Source: Bacteroidota bacterium
Lineage (GTDB): Bacteria > Bacteroidota > Bacteroidia > Bacteroidales > Prolixibacteraceae
Direction of reading: 5' to 3'
Assembly: GCA_023428545.1 (NCBI GenBank)
Contig: JAEYXH010000008.1
Coordinates: forward strand, 62,001 to 126,000
Length of the DNA stretch: 64,000 nucleotides
The notes under the pieces were generated by a model. That model worked only from the letters and a program-made list of their open reading frames with translations, was not told the DNA's origin and searched no databases. The translations under genes were made by a program, and so were the position numbers. This document shows, in pieces, positions 26,080 through 35,679 of this stretch. Numbering within the stretch: position 1 is the stretch's first letter; every line of letters begins with the position of its first letter.

Positions 26080-27207
26080 CTATTTCCCAAAATACTCCAA
26101 GATGGCATCGGTAATATATTGCAGTTGATCCTCATCCATTTCGGTATGCATCGGCAAGGACAGAACCTCCCTTGACAGTTGCTCCGCCAATGGAAAATCA
26201 CCCTCTTTATAACCCAAATATTTATAAGCTTCCTGTAAATGAATCGGCGAGGGATAATATATCATGGATGGGATACCCCTTCCCTTCAGAAAAGCCTGAA
26301 TATCATCGCGTTTACTACTTCGAATGGTATACTGGTGATAAGAGTGGCTGCTATAGCTTACCCGAATCGGAATTGCCAAATCCACCAGTTGTGCAAGATG
26401 TCGGTCATACCAGTTAGCAGCTGACTGTCGGGCCAGTATATATTTTTCATGGTATTTCAGTTTAACATCCAGGATTGCTGCCTGTATGCTATCAAGGCGT
26501 GAATTGACACCAATCCGTTCATAATAATACCTGACTTTCATGCCATGGTTGGCAATCGACCTGATCCTTGCAGCCAATTCCTCATTTCCCGAAAAAAGAG
26601 CACCTCCGTCACCGAAAGCCCCGAGATTTTTCGAAGGGAAAAAAGAGGTACATCCAATATGGCCAATGGTACCTGACTTTAAACTCGTACCGTCGCCGAA
26701 CCGGTAATCGGTTCCCAATGACTGGGCGGCATCTTCCACTACATACAAATCATGTTTTCGGGCAATTCCCATAACTTGTTCCATATCGACACTCTGGCCG
26801 AAAAGATGGACAGGCAGGATAGCCCGGGTCCGGGAAGTGATCGCTGCTTCAATTTTTTCGACGTCAATATTGTACGTTTCCGGATCAACATCCACAAAAA
26901 CAGGCTTTAATCCCAGAAGAGCCAGAACTTCAGCAGTGGCAACAAAGGTAAAGGGTGTAGTGATCACTTCATCACCAGGCTGTAACTCCAAAGCCATGAA
27001 AGCGATCTGAAGGGCATCGGTCCCGTTACCGCAGGTAATGGTAGGGCAACCCATATAATCTTGCAGGTGTTGCTCAAACTCCGTAACCTTTCCGCCCTTG
27101 ATAAAAATGGCTGATTCGATTACTTCCTGAATGGACTGATCCACTTCCGCCTTGATATTCAGGTATTGACCGAAAAGGTCGGCCATATGTATTTGATTCA
27201 TTTTCAT
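26080..27207 (-). CDS. wbpE: UDP-sugar aminotransferase (WbpE/WlbC-like)
   Basis: A 375-residue PLP-dependent DegT/DnrJ/EryC1/StrS aminotransferase. WbpE installs the 3-amino group on the keto-sugar made by WbpB. Seen motifs include NGTDALQIAFMALELQPGDEV, the DAAQSLG substrate loop, the catalytic PLP-lysine region CTSFFPSKNLGAFGDGG (Lys in PSKN, about residue 194), and NSRLDSIQAAIL. A 2-codon earlier Met at 27207 (MKMNQIHMADL) is used. The gene lies 17 bases after wbpI and 16 before wbpD, so the run is clearly one transcript. Confidence 0.91.
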   Translation of the reverse strand: MKMNQIHMADLFGQYLNIKAEVDQSIQEVIESAIFIKGGKVTEFEQHLQDYMGCPTITCGNGTDALQIAFMALELQPGDEVITTPFTFVATAEVLALLGLKPVFVDVDPETYNIDVEKIEAAITSRTRAILPVHLFGQSVDMEQVMGIARKHDLYVVEDAAQSLGTDYRFGDGTSLKSGTIGHIGCTSFFPSKNLGAFGDGGALFSGNEELAARIRSIANHGMKVRYYYERIGVNSRLDSIQAAILDVKLKYHEKYILARQSAANWYDRHLAQLVDLAIPIRVSYSSHSYHQYTIRSSKRDDIQAFLKGRGIPSMIYYPSPIHLQEAYKYLGYKEGDFPLAEQLSREVLSLPMHTEMDEDQLQYITDAILEYFGK

Positions 27208-27224
27208 TAAAAACGATTCCTTTA

Positions 27225-28310
27225 TTAACGTTTTACTGCCGTTTTCAATATTCTGGCAATCTGTGAAGCCGCGTCCCCCTGACCGTAAGGGCGGGCTTTA
27301 AATTTTTCTGATTGGTCACTAAATGATATACTGTTTTCCAATATGGCCGACTTACTGGCGCCGACCAAAACATTACAACCAAGTTCAACAAGCTCAATCC
27401 ATTCGGTCTCATCCCTGGCAACAAGGCAATGCTTTTCAAAGAAAAAGGCTTCCTTTTGCAAACCACCGCTATCGGTAATTACAAACTCACAGTTCCTGAG
27501 CAATTCAACCATGTCGAAATAACCGACCGGATCAATCACTGCGAATCCGGGAGTCATGCCATTCTCCTTTAATATATTGCGGGTTCGGGGATGCATGGGC
27601 AAAACGATGCGGTATGTTTTGGAAAGCTCCTCAAGAGCACCCAAAATTTCCTTTAGCCTGCTCATGTCATCCGTATTCTCCTGACGATGGAGGGTGACAA
27701 GGACAAATTTATTTCCTGACAAAGACAACGAATCAAGGATGTTACTCTTTTGTGCCGCAATCTGGCTGTAATGCAAGGCGGCATCATACATAACATCCCC
27801 GGTGAACATTACGTGCGAGGGAAAATGAGCAAAACCTTCGGCTTTCAGGTTTTCGATGGCAGTCTCAGTGGGACAAAAAAGCCAGGTTGCAATCCTGTCG
27901 GTCAGTATACGGTTGATCTCTTCAGGCATCTTCATATTGAAGCTTCGCAGTCCGGCTTCCACATGTGCAACGGGAATGTGCAACTTGGAAGCCGCAAGAG
28001 CCCCGGCCAGTGTAGAGTTGGTATCGCCATATACAACCACAGCGTCCGGATTCTCGATCAGCAGGATTTTTTCGATTTCTTCTGTCATCCTGCCGGTCAT
28101 GGCACCATGAGAAAGGGAATGGATGCCCAAATAATAGGCTGGTTCAGGAATTTCCATCTGCCTGAAAAATATGTCGGCCATGTTATCATCAAAATGTTGG
28201 CCCGTATGCACAATGATCTCTCTGATACCTTCCACAGCCAATGCCCTGCTCAATGCGGACGCCTTGATAAACTGTGGACGGGCTCCAACTATGGTAACTA
28301 TTTTTTGCAT
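27225..28310 (-). CDS. wbpI: UDP-N-acetyl-sugar 2-epimerase (WbpI/WecB-like)
   Basis: A 361-residue non-hydrolysing UDP-GlcNAc 2-epimerase family protein. In this neighbourhood it most likely epimerises UDP-2,3-diacetamido-glucuronate to the mannuronate form, as WbpI does; WecB activity on UDP-GlcNAc cannot be ruled out. Motifs: VHTGQHFDDNM, YGDTNSTLAGALAA, HVEAGLRSFN, PEEINRILTDRIATWLF and the SGGLQKEAF loop. It heads the four-gene run with a good promoter just upstream and a divergent glycosyltransferase on the other side. Confidence 0.85.
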   Translation of the reverse strand: MQKIVTIVGARPQFIKASALSRALAVEGIREIIVHTGQHFDDNMADIFFRQMEIPEPAYYLGIHSLSHGAMTGRMTEEIEKILLIENPDAVVVYGDTNSTLAGALAASKLHIPVAHVEAGLRSFNMKMPEEINRILTDRIATWLFCPTETAIENLKAEGFAHFPSHVMFTGDVMYDAALHYSQIAAQKSNILDSLSLSGNKFVLVTLHRQENTDDMSRLKEILGALEELSKTYRIVLPMHPRTRNILKENGMTPGFAVIDPVGYFDMVELLRNCEFVITDSGGLQKEAFFFEKHCLVARDETEWIELVELGCNVLVGASKSAILENSISFSDQSEKFKARPYGQGDAASQIARILKTAVKR

Positions 28311-28335
28311 TTAAAAACGTTTCTGTTCTGTCGTT

Positions 28336-28367
28336 CAAAATTAGTTAATTTTAGGGGTTTGAATCAA
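28336..28367 (-). promoter_or_regulatory. Bacteroidota promoter for the wbpI-E-D-B run
   Basis: Minus strand TTG (28365-28367), 21-base spacer and TAATTTTG (28336-28343) match the -33 and -7 elements, 25 bases before the wbpI ATG. It lies in the 74-bp divergent gap with the glycosyltransferase gene. Confidence 0.55.
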
Positions 28368-28384
28368 GCTTTTACCATTCGTTG

Positions 28385-29377
28385 ATGAAACGCAAGAAGA
28401 TATTGCTGGTATATCCTGCCTGGTCGACTTTTGTGAAGTCCGACTGTGAGATTCTGTCGGGTGAATTTGAGGTAATGACCTACCATTTCAAACCCGTCAA
28501 GGGCGGCCTGAAGGTAGGCCTGGAATTACTGAAACAAGCCCTCTTCCTGGCAGTCAACATCTTCAGGATATACGGGGTTTATATCTGGTTCGCCGACCAG
28601 CACTCAATTTTGCCTGTCCTGTATGCAAAACTTACCGGCAAGAAGAGTTACCTGGTAATCGGAGGGTATGATGTATGCAGGATTCCCACATTGCAATATG
28701 GGGTATTCACTTCAAAACTGAGAGGTTTTGCCGCGAGCTGGTCGATGAAAAACTGCACATTGAACCTGGCTGTTTCAGAAAATGTAGCGCGTAAAGTGAA
28801 AGCAATGCACCCAAACGCCGCCCTCGAAATTGTGTATAATTGTGTGACCCTCCTGCCTGAAAAAAGTGATCCATGGTTAAGCAGAAAGAAAGTGCTGACA
28901 GTTGCCCGTATTGATTCCGAAAGGACATACCTGATCAAGGGAATCGACACCTTTGTTGAAACAGCCAGGCTTCTTCCTGAAATTGCCTTTGTGATTGCCG
29001 GATTTGATAAAAAACGCCTCCCCCATCTGGCTTCCGGATTCCCCGACAATGTAACCTTTCTGGATGCACTCCCCCACACTGACCTTCCGGATTGGTACAG
29101 GCAAACACGGATCTACTGCCAGCTTTCCAGGTCTGAATCTTTCGGGATTGCGCTTGCTGAAGCCATGTTATACGGATGCATCCCAATTGTGACCCGTGAA
29201 GGAGGAATGCCTGAAGTGGTTGAAAACAACGGCTATATCGTACGAAGAGATTCACACGCCATTGCAAACATTATCGTGAATGAATTCAACAGGAACGAAG
29301 CAGTTGAAATCAGGTTTCCCGAAAAATTTCACTTCAACACCAGAAAAACCAGAATCCTGGAAATCGTTAAAAAATGA
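28385..29377 (+). CDS. Glycosyltransferase, GT4-like
   Basis: A 330-residue GT-B glycosyltransferase related to GT4. The ATG at 28385 is used; the frame also opens one codon earlier at a TTG. The N-terminal half begins KILLVYPAWSTFVKSD; the donor half has KKVLTVARIDSERTYLIKGIDTFVE, VIAGFDKKRLP, DALPHTDLPDWYRQTRIYCQLSRSESFGIALAEAM and GGMPEVVENNGYIV, which includes the E-x7-E signature of GT4 enzymes. It lies in the surface-polysaccharide cluster, divergent from the wbp run, and ends directly against the convergent methyltransferase gene. Sugar specificity is unknown. Confidence 0.85.
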   Translation: MKRKKILLVYPAWSTFVKSDCEILSGEFEVMTYHFKPVKGGLKVGLELLKQALFLAVNIFRIYGVYIWFADQHSILPVLYAKLTGKKSYLVIGGYDVCRIPTLQYGVFTSKLRGFAASWSMKNCTLNLAVSENVARKVKAMHPNAALEIVYNCVTLLPEKSDPWLSRKKVLTVARIDSERTYLIKGIDTFVETARLLPEIAFVIAGFDKKRLPHLASGFPDNVTFLDALPHTDLPDWYRQTRIYCQLSRSESFGIALAEAMLYGCIPIVTREGGMPEVVENNGYIVRRDSHAIANIIVNEFNRNEAVEIRFPEKFHFNTRKTRILEIVKK

Positions 29378-29980
29378 TCACGATTTATCCACCTTCAGGA
29401 AATAGTGAATCTCATAACATGAGAAAACCCTGGTAAAAAAACCTTCATAGATTTCCTGCATAAAGGGATTCAGATTGAAAATTCTTTGAATAACGTGTTT
29501 CCTGAAGAGATTGATTAATGGGAAATGCGGAGCCCTGAAAATCAGTTGAACACGGTCAATCCTGCATTTGAAGGAATCCCCATACTGCGGCACATTCCTT
29601 CTGAAATGATGATTTTCACCTGCAAAATAGTGGAAAGTATAAAGACCGAAAAACCTTTTGTGGGTATAATCTGAATAAAAATAAGGATTGGAATGGTGGG
29701 GAACCACGATATGGAGTATCCCATCTTTTTTAAGTGTCCGGTGCATTTCGCCCAAAATCAGACCCAGGTTCTCAACATGCTCCAGAAAATGGGAAGAATA
29801 ATATTCATCCACCACGTTGTCGGGAATAAAAGGAAGGCCTTTCTCCAGGTCAACCACATAATCGACTCCCCCAAGGGGCAAAATATCTATTCCCAGGTAT
29901 CCCGGACGTTTGCTGCCCCCACAGCCTAAATCAATTTTTACTGGCTGATTTTCAGTGTGTTCAAATATTTTCGATTCCAT
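29378..29980 (-). CDS. Class I SAM-dependent methyltransferase
   Basis: A 200-residue methyltransferase of the class I Rossmann fold, type 11-like. The SAM motif is DLGCGGSKRPGYLGIDI at about residues 18-34, motif II is VVDLEKGLPF, and there is the SSHFLEHVEN motif typical of small-molecule methyltransferases. Its placement in a polysaccharide cluster suggests it methylates a sugar or lipid-linked glycan, but that is inference. Its stop touches the end of the convergent glycosyltransferase gene, and it follows the GT2 gene by 6 bases. Confidence 0.8.
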   Translation of the reverse strand: MESKIFEHTENQPVKIDLGCGGSKRPGYLGIDILPLGGVDYVVDLEKGLPFIPDNVVDEYYSSHFLEHVENLGLILGEMHRTLKKDGILHIVVPHHSNPYFYSDYTHKRFFGLYTFHYFAGENHHFRRNVPQYGDSFKCRIDRVQLIFRAPHFPLINLFRKHVIQRIFNLNPFMQEIYEGFFTRVFSCYEIHYFLKVDKS

Positions 29981-29986
29981 CTTGCT

Positions 29987-31024
29987 TCATTTTTTAAGGC
30001 TTCCTTTTCCAAACCATTGGGCCAGTTCTTCCACATCCATTTTAAAATAACTGAATATAAAACCTGTAAGTGCACGTAACATCCATAAAAACTCACTCCA
30101 TACAGGGATTTTCAAAGCCTGAATATAATCCTTTCTCGCTCCCCTGAAATCTTTCTTTATCAGTTTAAACCTTCCCGACCGCGCAAAGGTGATCATCCTG
30201 CGCTTTCGGTAATTATTTCGGATGAAGGCCTGGTCATATTTCAGTATATCCCCATGGGTTTCTTTGATCTTTTCAAAATGGGAGGTTATAATGGCCTGCG
30301 ATCCCTCCAGGATTTCAAGGGTTTTGGTTTTGGTGGTCTGATCCGGAAAAATTCTCCAGGTTCCCAGCACCTGATCGACAAAAACGAACCGGCCAGTCAG
30401 GCTCAGTTGCAATACAGTGCTCAGGTCAACCGCCGGGAATGGCTGTACCTGTATGAAGCCACCAATCTTTTTAAGTGAAGATACTCGTATAAGGTAAGTC
30501 AGCGGTGGAAGGAAATCATCAAAAATCACATTGAATATGTTTCCCTCAGGCAAGTTATCGTAATACTCCCGGTTCTTTGAGACATTTACAGGATGGATCT
30601 GGTAAACCGCATCCCCTGTCCCAACACGGGAGGCTGCTTTTGACCAGCACATGACGGCATCCGGATACTTGGCAACGGCCTCGATCTGAACCTGCAATTT
30701 TTCAGGTTCCCAGTAATCATCCCCTTCCAGTATGGCTATCCACTCACCCCTGCACTCCGATAACAACCGGTTATAATTTTCGGCGAGGCAAAATATGCCC
30801 TTATTCTCCTGTTGAATCAAATGAATTCGGGAATCGTTGTTTGCAAATGACCCGGCAACGGCAGAAGTCTGGTCCTTACTTCCGTCATCCAGAATCCACA
30901 TTTCCCAGTTGGTATAGGTTTGGTTGATGACCGACTGAATACACTGACCGATATACCTCTCATGGTTATAGGTTGGTGTAATGACTGAAACCAGTGGGTT
31001 TGATATTATATCACGATTGTCCAT
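29987..31024 (-). CDS. Family 2 glycosyltransferase
   Basis: A 345-residue GT2 (GT-A fold) glycosyltransferase. Residues 10-230 form the catalytic domain: SVITPTYNHERYIGQCIQSV, WMILDDGSKDQTSAV-like DDGSKD, and the metal-binding ILEGDDYWEPEKL. A C-terminal Trp-rich amphipathic stretch near 325-335 may anchor it to the membrane. It lies between the flippase gene (49 bases upstream) and the methyltransferase gene (6 bases downstream) in the polysaccharide cluster, so it probably assembles the same repeat unit. The sugar is unknown. Confidence 0.87.
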   Translation of the reverse strand: MDNRDIISNPLVSVITPTYNHERYIGQCIQSVINQTYTNWEMWILDDGSKDQTSAVAGSFANNDSRIHLIQQENKGIFCLAENYNRLLSECRGEWIAILEGDDYWEPEKLQVQIEAVAKYPDAVMCWSKAASRVGTGDAVYQIHPVNVSKNREYYDNLPEGNIFNVIFDDFLPPLTYLIRVSSLKKIGGFIQVQPFPAVDLSTVLQLSLTGRFVFVDQVLGTWRIFPDQTTKTKTLEILEGSQAIITSHFEKIKETHGDILKYDQAFIRNNYRKRRMITFARSGRFKLIKKDFRGARKDYIQALKIPVWSEFLWMLRALTGFIFSYFKMDVEELAQWFGKGSLKK

Positions 31025-31073
31025 TCCATTAACTCTCCTTCGAAAAATTTGGTGTGTGTTTTCCCTGTTTGTA

Positions 31074-32570
31074 TCATTTACGGTTCACTCCTGCTATTCC
31101 CATTAACTGTCTGCTTATATCCCGAATTAATTGGTTCAAGTCAACCGAAACCTTTAAAAAATAGGTTAATGAAAAATAAACCAGCACTACCACAGAGCTT
31201 CTGACAAGAATATCCGGGATCAATGCGAATCCGGGAACCAGGTAGGCTGCCACAAAGCTGACAAATCCAATGCCTGCAACCAAAAGCAAGCGAAGATTCA
31301 CTCCCGCAATGCCATATACGATCTTTTGCAAACCGGCTTGAAACATCGAATTGGTTACCAAGGTAATAACCGTTGCCCATGCAGCTCCCGTAATTCCAAA
31401 TCGTGGTATCAACAGGAAACTAAGAACAAACTGAAGGACAATTGAAATTCCCATGAACAAGGTGGTGAACCTGAAAAGACTCGAGGTTTCAGTAATATTT
31501 CCTGCCAGTCCAATAATGGTAACCAGCAGCATTCCGGCTGAGTACACAATAATTACGCTACGGCCCTGGCTGTATACCGGTGGCAGAATTTCAAATATGT
31601 TGTCAAGATTAACAAGGATTCCCACAAAAATGAGGGTCCCGGCGATGGCCTGGTTCAAGGCCGACTTCTGATAGATTTCACGGATATGGGCAATATCATT
31701 TCTTTTCCATGATTCGGCAATGATTCCCACCGCAATCTTGGATATGGAGTTATAGGGAACCCTGATCAGCGAGGCAAAAAGGGCGCACACCCCAAAAATA
31801 CCTACCTCATCGAGCGAAAGAAACTGGTTCACCAGCACTTTGTCCACGTTCATCAGCAAAATACCCGAAAAACCATTAATCATCCCAAACAGCATCACCA
31901 CCCTGATCTCCTTCTTTAATGCGGGCTTCAGAAAAGTAAAGTCGGGTCGCAGGTGAAATTCATTCCTGCGCATCAGGGCAAAAATTACCGGAAACACGGG
32001 AATACTCATGGAAAGCAGGTATCCCAAAAAGAAAATCCTGAAATTGATCCATCCCAAGGCAAATAATATGATCAGAAAAAGGTTGATCAACTTATGCATG
32101 AAGTCGAGCCAGAAGGTTCCTGTCACGGCATCATACAATACCTTGTTGTAATTATCTAGCAAAGTGAACAGCAAACGCATTCCGATCAGGGGAAGGAGCC
32201 AGAAAAGATAATCGACAAAAAGGGCCGACTTTTCGATGTTTGACTCCACAATCCAGGGTTTAAGAAGAAAAAAACCAAGGGTTGAAACAGCCAGGCCAGC
32301 CAAACCTGTTATCAGGGCCAAAACCAAAAACCCGTTATGTTGGTGGGCCGGATCCCTGAAGATGGGAAACATCCGGTTAATCACACTGGTAAAACCAAGG
32401 GTCGCAAACTGGGAAAAAATCAGGGAAAGCGCGATAAATATCTGAACCAGTCCAATCTGGGCCGTATCAAAAAACTGGGGCATGATGATGCCCACGTTGA
32501 TATAGCCGATGGCAATTCCCAGATATGACCAGAAAGCTCCCCTGACGGATTGTTTTATAATGATTCCCAT
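31074..32570 (-). CDS. Polysaccharide flippase (Wzx/MATE-like)
   Basis: A 498-residue integral membrane protein with about 14 hydrophobic segments, consistent with the Wzx or polysaccharide-export branch of the MOP superfamily that flips lipid-linked oligosaccharides across the inner membrane. The N-terminal block GIIIKQSVRGAFWSYLG and the middle FGMINGFSGILLMNVDKVLVNQFL and LIRVPYNSISKIAVGI blocks fit the family. It is first in a three-gene minus-strand run (flippase, GT2, methyltransferase). A TAGCTTTG -7 element lies just upstream. No polymerase (Wzy) gene is seen in the window. Confidence 0.85.
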   Translation of the reverse strand: MGIIIKQSVRGAFWSYLGIAIGYINVGIIMPQFFDTAQIGLVQIFIALSLIFSQFATLGFTSVINRMFPIFRDPAHQHNGFLVLALITGLAGLAVSTLGFFLLKPWIVESNIEKSALFVDYLFWLLPLIGMRLLFTLLDNYNKVLYDAVTGTFWLDFMHKLINLFLIILFALGWINFRIFFLGYLLSMSIPVFPVIFALMRRNEFHLRPDFTFLKPALKKEIRVVMLFGMINGFSGILLMNVDKVLVNQFLSLDEVGIFGVCALFASLIRVPYNSISKIAVGIIAESWKRNDIAHIREIYQKSALNQAIAGTLIFVGILVNLDNIFEILPPVYSQGRSVIIVYSAGMLLVTIIGLAGNITETSSLFRFTTLFMGISIVLQFVLSFLLIPRFGITGAAWATVITLVTNSMFQAGLQKIVYGIAGVNLRLLLVAGIGFVSFVAAYLVPGFALIPDILVRSSVVVLVYFSLTYFLKVSVDLNQLIRDISRQLMGIAGVNRK

Positions 32571-32580
32571 AATTGAAGTC

Positions 32581-32606
32581 CAAAGCTAATAAAATCCCTA
32601 TTTTTG
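32581..32606. promoter_or_regulatory. Divergent -7 elements, flippase run / YfhO-type gene
   Basis: Minus strand TAGCTTTG at 32581-32588 lies about 10 bases before the flippase ATG, so its transcript would be nearly leaderless. Plus-strand TATTTTTG at 32599-32606 lies about 31 bases before the gene at 32638. Both match TAnnTTTG. A -33 element is weak in both. Confidence 0.4.
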
Positions 32607-32637
32607 CCGGAAACACAACTGTAAAATATTCAGCACA

Positions 32638-35106
32638 ATGAAGAAGCAGCCCTTCCTGCAGCAAGCCGGTTTTCATGGTCTGGCATTCATCCTGTTCATA
32701 GTTCTTTCCTACGCATACCTGTTTCCCCTTCTTGAGGGAAAAGTAATTGCCCAGCATGACATTCAAAGCCATGTCGGCATGTCAAAAGAATTGGTTGATT
32801 ACAGGGAAACTACAGGCGAAGAGGCAGTGTGGACCAACTCCATGTTTGGTGGAATGCCGGGCTACATGATATCGGTGGTTTACAATTCCAATCTCTTCTC
32901 GTATTTGCAGGGAGCTTTCAGGACCTTGTTCCATCCTGCCGCCATGCTGATCCTCTATATGCTGGGATTCTATATATTGCTCTACAGTGTCAATATCAAA
33001 AAATGGCTTGCCATTGCAGGCTCGGTAGCGTTTGGATTTTCATCGTACCACCTGATCATCATTGCCGCTGGCCATAATTCAAAAGCATACGCCATTGGTT
33101 ATTTGGTAATTGTTGTCGCCGGTGTGCTGATGGCCTATCGTCACGACCGGCTGAAAGGAGCCTTGCTGCTGGCTGTCGGACTGGCTTTTGAGATCATGGC
33201 GGGACACCTTCAGATAACCTATTACGGGTTGCTAACCCTCTTGGTTTTCGGAATTTCAGAGCTGATTTATGCCGTAAAGGAAAACCGTCTTCCCGGTTTT
33301 TTTAAAACGACCGGATACCTTATAGCCGGGGCAATGGTAGCAGTGGCAATCAACTTTTCATTTCTTTATACCACTTATGAGTATTCAAAGGAAACTATCC
33401 GGGGTAAATCAGAACTGACACATGACCAGCCCAACCAAACATCGGGTCTTGACAAAGATTATGTAGTGCAATGGAGCCAGGGCATCGATGAAACACTTAC
33501 GCTTTTGATTCCCAATTTCAAGGGGGGCAGCCACTCGACCTATCCCGGTCCGGGCTCTGAAAGTTTAAAAGCGCTGAATGGCCGTGTTGAAAATCCATCC
33601 CAGGTTATCAATCAATTAATCATGTACCATGGTGACAAACCATTTACGAGCGGACCCTATTATGCGGGAGCCCTTGTGATTTTTTTGTTTGTGCTTGGAC
33701 TTTTCGTAGTAAAGGGAGCCGATAAATGGTGGCTGGTTGCTGCAACCCTGATGTCGGTAATACTGGCATGGGGAAAATACATCATGCCCCTGACCTCATT
33801 CCTGCTCGACTATCTTCCACTATACAATAAATTCAGGGCGCCCGAAATGACGCTGATCATTGCCGGGTTTACGATTCCATTGCTGGGTTTTCTCGGTCTG
33901 CGTGATATCCTTTCAGGAAAGGTACAAGGCATTGAACTAAAAAAAGCAATGATTAAAGCATTGGGGATAACCGGTGGAATCACATTGCTTTTCGCCCTGA
34001 TTCCGGGTATTGCCGGAGATTTTTCTGCACCCTTCGACGGAGCCTATCCCGAATGGCTGTCGGCCGCGATTGTTGAAGACCGTATGGGACTTTTGAGGGC
34101 TGATGCCTTCAGGTCATTCATGTTTGTCATGTTGGGAGCCCTGACCCTCTTTCTGTGGCATCTGAAAAAAATCAAGAAAGGTGTACTCTTGGGCATACTT
34201 GGGTTCCTGATACTCGCCGATCTTTGGATGGTCGATAAGCGATATCTGGGCGAAGACCAGTTTGTTACCAAAAGGGAGTCTGCAAATGTCTATCAGACTA
34301 CCGTTGCCGACATGGAAATTTTAAAGGATAACGAACTGAGTTACCGGGTTCTGCCTTTACAAAACCCATGGCAGGATGCCAGGGCTTCCTATTTCCATAA
34401 AAACGTAGGTGGATACCACGCGGCGAAATTACGCCGTTACCAGGAAATGATCGAGCATCACCTTTCGCCCGAAATGGACCGGATGGTCGAAGGACTGAGC
34501 AGCCAGAGAACAACTTTCGATGTTTTTGCCAATCTGCCGGCTCTTAATATGCTCAATACAAAGTACATCATATATGACCTGAACAGTCCGCCAATCCAGA
34601 ACTCCTATGCTTTGGGGAATGCCTGGTTCATAGGCCAATATAAGATAGTACCCGATGCGGACGCCGAAATTGAAGCCCTGGCAGGGATTAATCCCGGGAT
34701 TTCCGCAGTAATAGACCAGCGATTTGAAGAGATGGTTAAGGGGAAAACCTTTGTGGTTGATTCAATGGCAACCATCAAACTGACTACGTATCAGCCTAAT
34801 CGTCTGACTTATGCTTATAACTCCGAAACCGAACAGATGGCTGTATTTTCAGAGATCTACTATGAAGACGGATGGAAAGCCTTCATTGATGGCAAGGAAA
34901 CCCCTCACTTCAGGGTAAACTACATTCTTCGTTCCATGGTACTTCCTGCCGGAAGCCATGAGGTAGAATTCAGGTTTGAACCTGATTCATTCTATTTGGG
35001 AAATAAGGTTTCCATGGCAGGATCCCTGATCCTGATCCTGGTGATCGCAGGATTCATTATAGGTAGACTCAGAACAGGCAAAAAAAATATCCGGTCTAAG
35101 GACTAA
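32638..35106 (+). CDS. YfhO-family polytopic membrane protein
   Basis: An 822-residue membrane protein of the YfhO family (GT-C-like, possible transfer of sugars to surface polymers). There are about 12 hydrophobic segments between residues 15 and 530, including YLFPLLEGKVIAQHDIQSH at the start and several Gly/Ala-rich helices. A large periplasmic C-terminal domain (about 540-790) and a final membrane helix follow. Conserved family features include QHDIQ near residue 40 and NKFRAPEM near 398. It is next to the polysaccharide cluster and divergent from the flippase, which suggests a glycan role, but no activity is established for close relatives. Confidence 0.85.
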   Translation: MKKQPFLQQAGFHGLAFILFIVLSYAYLFPLLEGKVIAQHDIQSHVGMSKELVDYRETTGEEAVWTNSMFGGMPGYMISVVYNSNLFSYLQGAFRTLFHPAAMLILYMLGFYILLYSVNIKKWLAIAGSVAFGFSSYHLIIIAAGHNSKAYAIGYLVIVVAGVLMAYRHDRLKGALLLAVGLAFEIMAGHLQITYYGLLTLLVFGISELIYAVKENRLPGFFKTTGYLIAGAMVAVAINFSFLYTTYEYSKETIRGKSELTHDQPNQTSGLDKDYVVQWSQGIDETLTLLIPNFKGGSHSTYPGPGSESLKALNGRVENPSQVINQLIMYHGDKPFTSGPYYAGALVIFLFVLGLFVVKGADKWWLVAATLMSVILAWGKYIMPLTSFLLDYLPLYNKFRAPEMTLIIAGFTIPLLGFLGLRDILSGKVQGIELKKAMIKALGITGGITLLFALIPGIAGDFSAPFDGAYPEWLSAAIVEDRMGLLRADAFRSFMFVMLGALTLFLWHLKKIKKGVLLGILGFLILADLWMVDKRYLGEDQFVTKRESANVYQTTVADMEILKDNELSYRVLPLQNPWQDARASYFHKNVGGYHAAKLRRYQEMIEHHLSPEMDRMVEGLSSQRTTFDVFANLPALNMLNTKYIIYDLNSPPIQNSYALGNAWFIGQYKIVPDADAEIEALAGINPGISAVIDQRFEEMVKGKTFVVDSMATIKLTTYQPNRLTYAYNSETEQMAVFSEIYYEDGWKAFIDGKETPHFRVNYILRSMVLPAGSHEVEFRFEPDSFYLGNKVSMAGSLILILVIAGFIIGRLRTGKKNIRSKD

Positions 35107-35151
35107 CCTGAAAAAACGGGGCTAACTGGATTACCACCCTATATTTAAAAA

Positions 35152-35679
35152 ATGGAGAAAAGACTTAAACCTCAGTTCTTCCAAAGGGACGTACTGGAAG
35201 TTGCACCCGATCTTCTGGGCAAAACCCTGGTCAGAAGCTTTTCCGACGGAAGGACGGAACGATTCACCATTACGGAAACAGAGGCATATCGGGGTACTGA
35301 AGACCTGGCCTGCCATGCCAGCAAGGGAAGGACACCCCGAACGGAAGTGATGTTCAGGGAAGGAGGACTGATTTATGTTTATCTTATATATGGCATGTAC
35401 TGGATGCTAAACTTCGTGACTGATCTGGAGGACAATCCTTCCGCTGTCCTTGTCAGGGGCATCGGCAATATTTCCGGCCCCGGAAAAGTCGGAAGGATAC
35501 TTGAATTGGATAAGAGCTTTTATGGCGAGGATTTATATCACAGTGACCGATTATGGATTGAGAATGAAACCGATGGCAGTGTACCCCATACAACCCATTC
35601 CCGTGTTGGGATAGAATATGCCGGTGATCCATGGGTAAGCAAACCCTGGAGATATAAAATGAAAATACCCGGACTATAA
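35152..35679 (+). CDS. 3-methyladenine DNA glycosylase (AAG/MPG family)
   Basis: A 175-residue DNA repair glycosylase of the human AAG type, excising alkylated purines such as 3-methyladenine and hypoxanthine. Visible motifs are the start FQRDVLEVAPDLLGKTLVR, the catalytic Glu in ITETEAYRGTEDLACHA, the GLIYVYLIYGMYWMLNFVT block, and SGPGKVGRIL. It is a little short for the family (about 190-200), ending in SKPWRYKMKIPGL, but no domain is missing. The stop codon lies within the loop of the following terminator hairpin. It is the second gene after YfhO in the same direction (45-base gap). Confidence 0.9.
   Translation: MEKRLKPQFFQRDVLEVAPDLLGKTLVRSFSDGRTERFTITETEAYRGTEDLACHASKGRTPRTEVMFREGGLIYVYLIYGMYWMLNFVTDLEDNPSAVLVRGIGNISGPGKVGRILELDKSFYGEDLYHSDRLWIENETDGSVPHTTHSRVGIEYAGDPWVSKPWRYKMKIPGL

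Noticed and set aside
26064..26201. Upstream extension of the wbpD-like gene
   Set aside because: It would overlap wbpE by 122 bases and precede a family-typical start at 26063.
28382..28384. TTG start of the glycosyltransferase gene one codon earlier
   Set aside because: An ATG follows at the next codon; the earlier TTG adds only one residue.
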